8,064 nucleotides of DNA from Rhodopirellula sp. Its GTDB lineage: Bacteria; Planctomycetota; Planctomycetia; Pirellulales; Pirellulaceae. The translations under genes and the position numbers were made by a program. The notes below the pieces were generated by a model. The model saw nothing but the letters and a program-made list of their open reading frames with translations, ran no database searches and was not told the origin of the DNA. The DNA is taken from positions 29,428-37,491 of the forward strand of contig DOPG01000264.1 in NCBI GenBank assembly GCA_003513555.1, written 5' to 3'. Below, piece after piece: positions 7,301-8,064 of the stretch; the stretch's first letter is position 1, and the number at the start of each line of letters is the position of its first letter.

Positions 7301-8064
7301 TAGAGTCGACACGGAAAAGTCAGGAAGTAGGTGACGCTACTGCTGTAGCCGAGAAAGCCACAGAAGCGGGTCGCGATGCTGCTGATGGCAGCGCTGAACA
7401 AACAAGTGCGAATCAAATCGATGCAGGTGGGGCAACTGACGAGGTATCCGGGGATGACGAAGAAGATTTTGCACTTATCGGTGATAATGAATGTGCAGAA
7501 GCACTGATTCCGTTGCTTGAGCGGCTAGCTGAAACGTTGTTGGGTAGCTGGTTGGCTCACAGTCAGACGCTTCGCTTGTCTCCGCTTGAAGCGGTGATTG
7601 ATCCGAGCAAGTGGAAACTATTGGTTTCTTTTGTGAAGGATTATGGCGATCCTGTTTTTACGCAGATGTTTCTTCAACTTGGAAACGTGCGCGCAATTCT
7701 GCATCAAGGGGTTTCGCAGTGGCTAACCCGGGCGATGGAAGAAGGCGAGGATCATCTTGCCGATACGCGGTTAGTGGAAGATTTGGAAAATGGATATGTG
7801 CAGGTATCCGAAGCTGATCGTTGGATGACACTGGTTTATGAATCACTGATCGACCATCACACTGAGTATCTGGATTACAACAGCACAACAACTCAGAGTG
7901 ACCGAGGGGAACTTGTTTACATGTTCCTCGACTTTCTGCGTCTGCGAGTGAAGTACGAGCGGATTGCCTGGAACCTGAAGCCCGTGATGTGGGCGCACGA
8001 AGTTCTGGTGCGAAGTGGGTTGGAGAAGGCTGCCATGATGTGGCGACGTAGCCTCAGCGAGCGA
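4318..8064 (+). CDS. giant uncharacterised cytosolic protein, 3' end outside window
   Basis: An uninterrupted frame of 1249 codons reaches the right edge with no stop, so the C-terminus is missing. I do not recognise the family. No signal peptide or transmembrane stretch is visible; most of it reads as amphipathic helices rich in Leu, Ala, Glu, Arg and Trp. Visible landmarks: a DHPVNRRPNYHFGGWD motif at 230-245; a TPR-like helical stretch at about 375-430 (LARLYARMGYPDAAKRQ, then LGLRAIRAGDLEAA); an acidic segment at about 686-745 containing LYDAAYEGVTYRDTTDDG (712-729); a basic stretch at about 933-950; an AVTEFDGLF motif at about 973-981; and an Ala/Asp/Glu/Gly linker at about 1000-1056 before another helical block. 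The ATG at 4318 follows an in-frame TGA at 4273. GTG 4306 and TTG 4315 are possible earlier starts, and ATG 4378, preceded by GGCGGGG, is a plausible later one. None of the upstream starts has a good Shine-Dalgarno. It follows the histone-like gene by 63 bases and may be co-transcribed with it. Candidate roles such as scaffold or repeat protein are speculation. Confidence 0.9.
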   Translation, partial: MSNTPPPENLSETLHRLAGYMNFSSGASDPSIMAAWNTVFDIASAGDPLSGPPAWLVVKDWISETLETLQGSEAAFRDCQQASRLASLLWSELLPAYLDFHRDLLFHQVPELLFNGFFMARAADALLAVGLTGDDDQVVRAAIDRLDDFVGYRPVAMLENRTCQPYRHEFVCPVPLYVKDAGVSAGPYREIIELAIEKLGTTAEDVLRSASFDLERVEEIAIDPRAYDFDHPVNRRPNYHFGGWDERSISEDGFYNRFVLRQVTLEALLGRAVGKTGVERQEKVAEAACVLAGTMLMASGITGWGPGAYTSDITLGGLMRPIAAYRDAYYEDCMKQIDGEHAERLYGEQKLRRQPFGAARQHLNAALAERRAAQLQHVQLARLYARMGYPDAAKRQTDTVSAASARMMCRIDCLMTLGLRAIRAGDLEAAVKVPAVAFDLMKRAIECGALIDPWDILACGGNFSLYAGPESGVHDSRVDDMLYLVEQVFGYTARVWSEAAARNDQAAYDEMESRYREMAEWWRVYAAHTVESIEAADPLESYESAKLVARALRLWHEGGAEAGNVAFWAPHADLFDSPRAYALVISALLERQDFVPAMALLVHWLSNAERVGLRLGGNSLPRLSERWLLHLRRSAIGELDEYGEPSREQVTDGDTAEVWPLVRKMFDYFEANAEEFWSAPSFVLGEKKEKPRDWDRELTAADSEDGEDSEGLYDAAYEGVTYRDTTDDGNEGAVFGFAEETGHDALEAESKRLIEHLNFMQSLARMWAVAADIAVADQSKTDLEDRIDSLQAWAKRARENRIGLLELLDSVRGFPIAPAGTDKESMRSYDRRRVLRDSLMERIIGTAVEMSDSRRLISGVLLALSDGKANLIAEEEMVEDDAQAVRMFGALIASDQKQVRELFPPFLDALRDKNLLYIPLSRGGDPVKIYVARLRQRVLRHLMHWLPRRGLLVETCRLIETAREMETSNPIGAGAVTEFDGLFRAGFRSLVASLVESTRKSQEVGDATAVAEKATEAGRDAADGSAEQTSANQIDAGGATDEVSGDDEEDFALIGDNECAEALIPLLERLAETLLGSWLAHSQTLRLSPLEAVIDPSKWKLLVSFVKDYGDPVFTQMFLQLGNVRAILHQGVSQWLTRAMEEGEDHLADTRLVEDLENGYVQVSEADRWMTLVYESLIDHHTEYLDYNSTTTQSDRGELVYMFLDFLRLRVKYERIAWNLKPVMWAHEVLVRSGLEKAAMMWRRSLSER

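Overview
The window most likely comes from a bacterial chromosome, and the best guess is a member of the Planctomycetota (Pirellulaceae / Rhodopirellula-like). This is inference. It rests on a short protein with a fixed N-terminus (LRIGTNEKYSDGW...) followed by a lysine/alanine histone H1-like tail, of a kind I associate with that group; on weak or absent Shine-Dalgarno sequences at most starts; and on a very large unrecognised cytosolic protein next to it. There is no mobile element, CRISPR array, tRNA or rRNA. All four supported genes lie on the + strand.

Layout. 1-410: non-coding leader region with short direct repeats and a plausible sigma70-type promoter (306-334). 411-1976: guaA, GMP synthetase, with a TTG start. 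1977-2072: short spacer with a hairpin plus T-rich tract. 2073-3758: ettA, an ABC-F translation factor carrying two complete ATPase domains. 3759-3939: spacer with a GC-rich stem-loop. 3940-4254: 104-residue histone H1-like lysine-rich protein. 4318-8064: an open frame of 1249 codons that begins inside the window and runs off its right edge without a stop. It is the largest gene here and I do not recognise its family.

How they fit. GuaA makes GMP and EttA tunes early translation elongation by nucleotide state; both are housekeeping genes and their adjacency is probably not a dedicated system. The histone-like gene and the giant gene are separated by 63 bases with no terminator visible, so they may be co-transcribed. 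The giant protein has no signal peptide or membrane segment, looks mostly helical, carries one TPR-like stretch, two charged low-complexity linkers and several striking motifs. It is the part of the window most likely to be undescribed biology, but nothing in the sequence shows its function.
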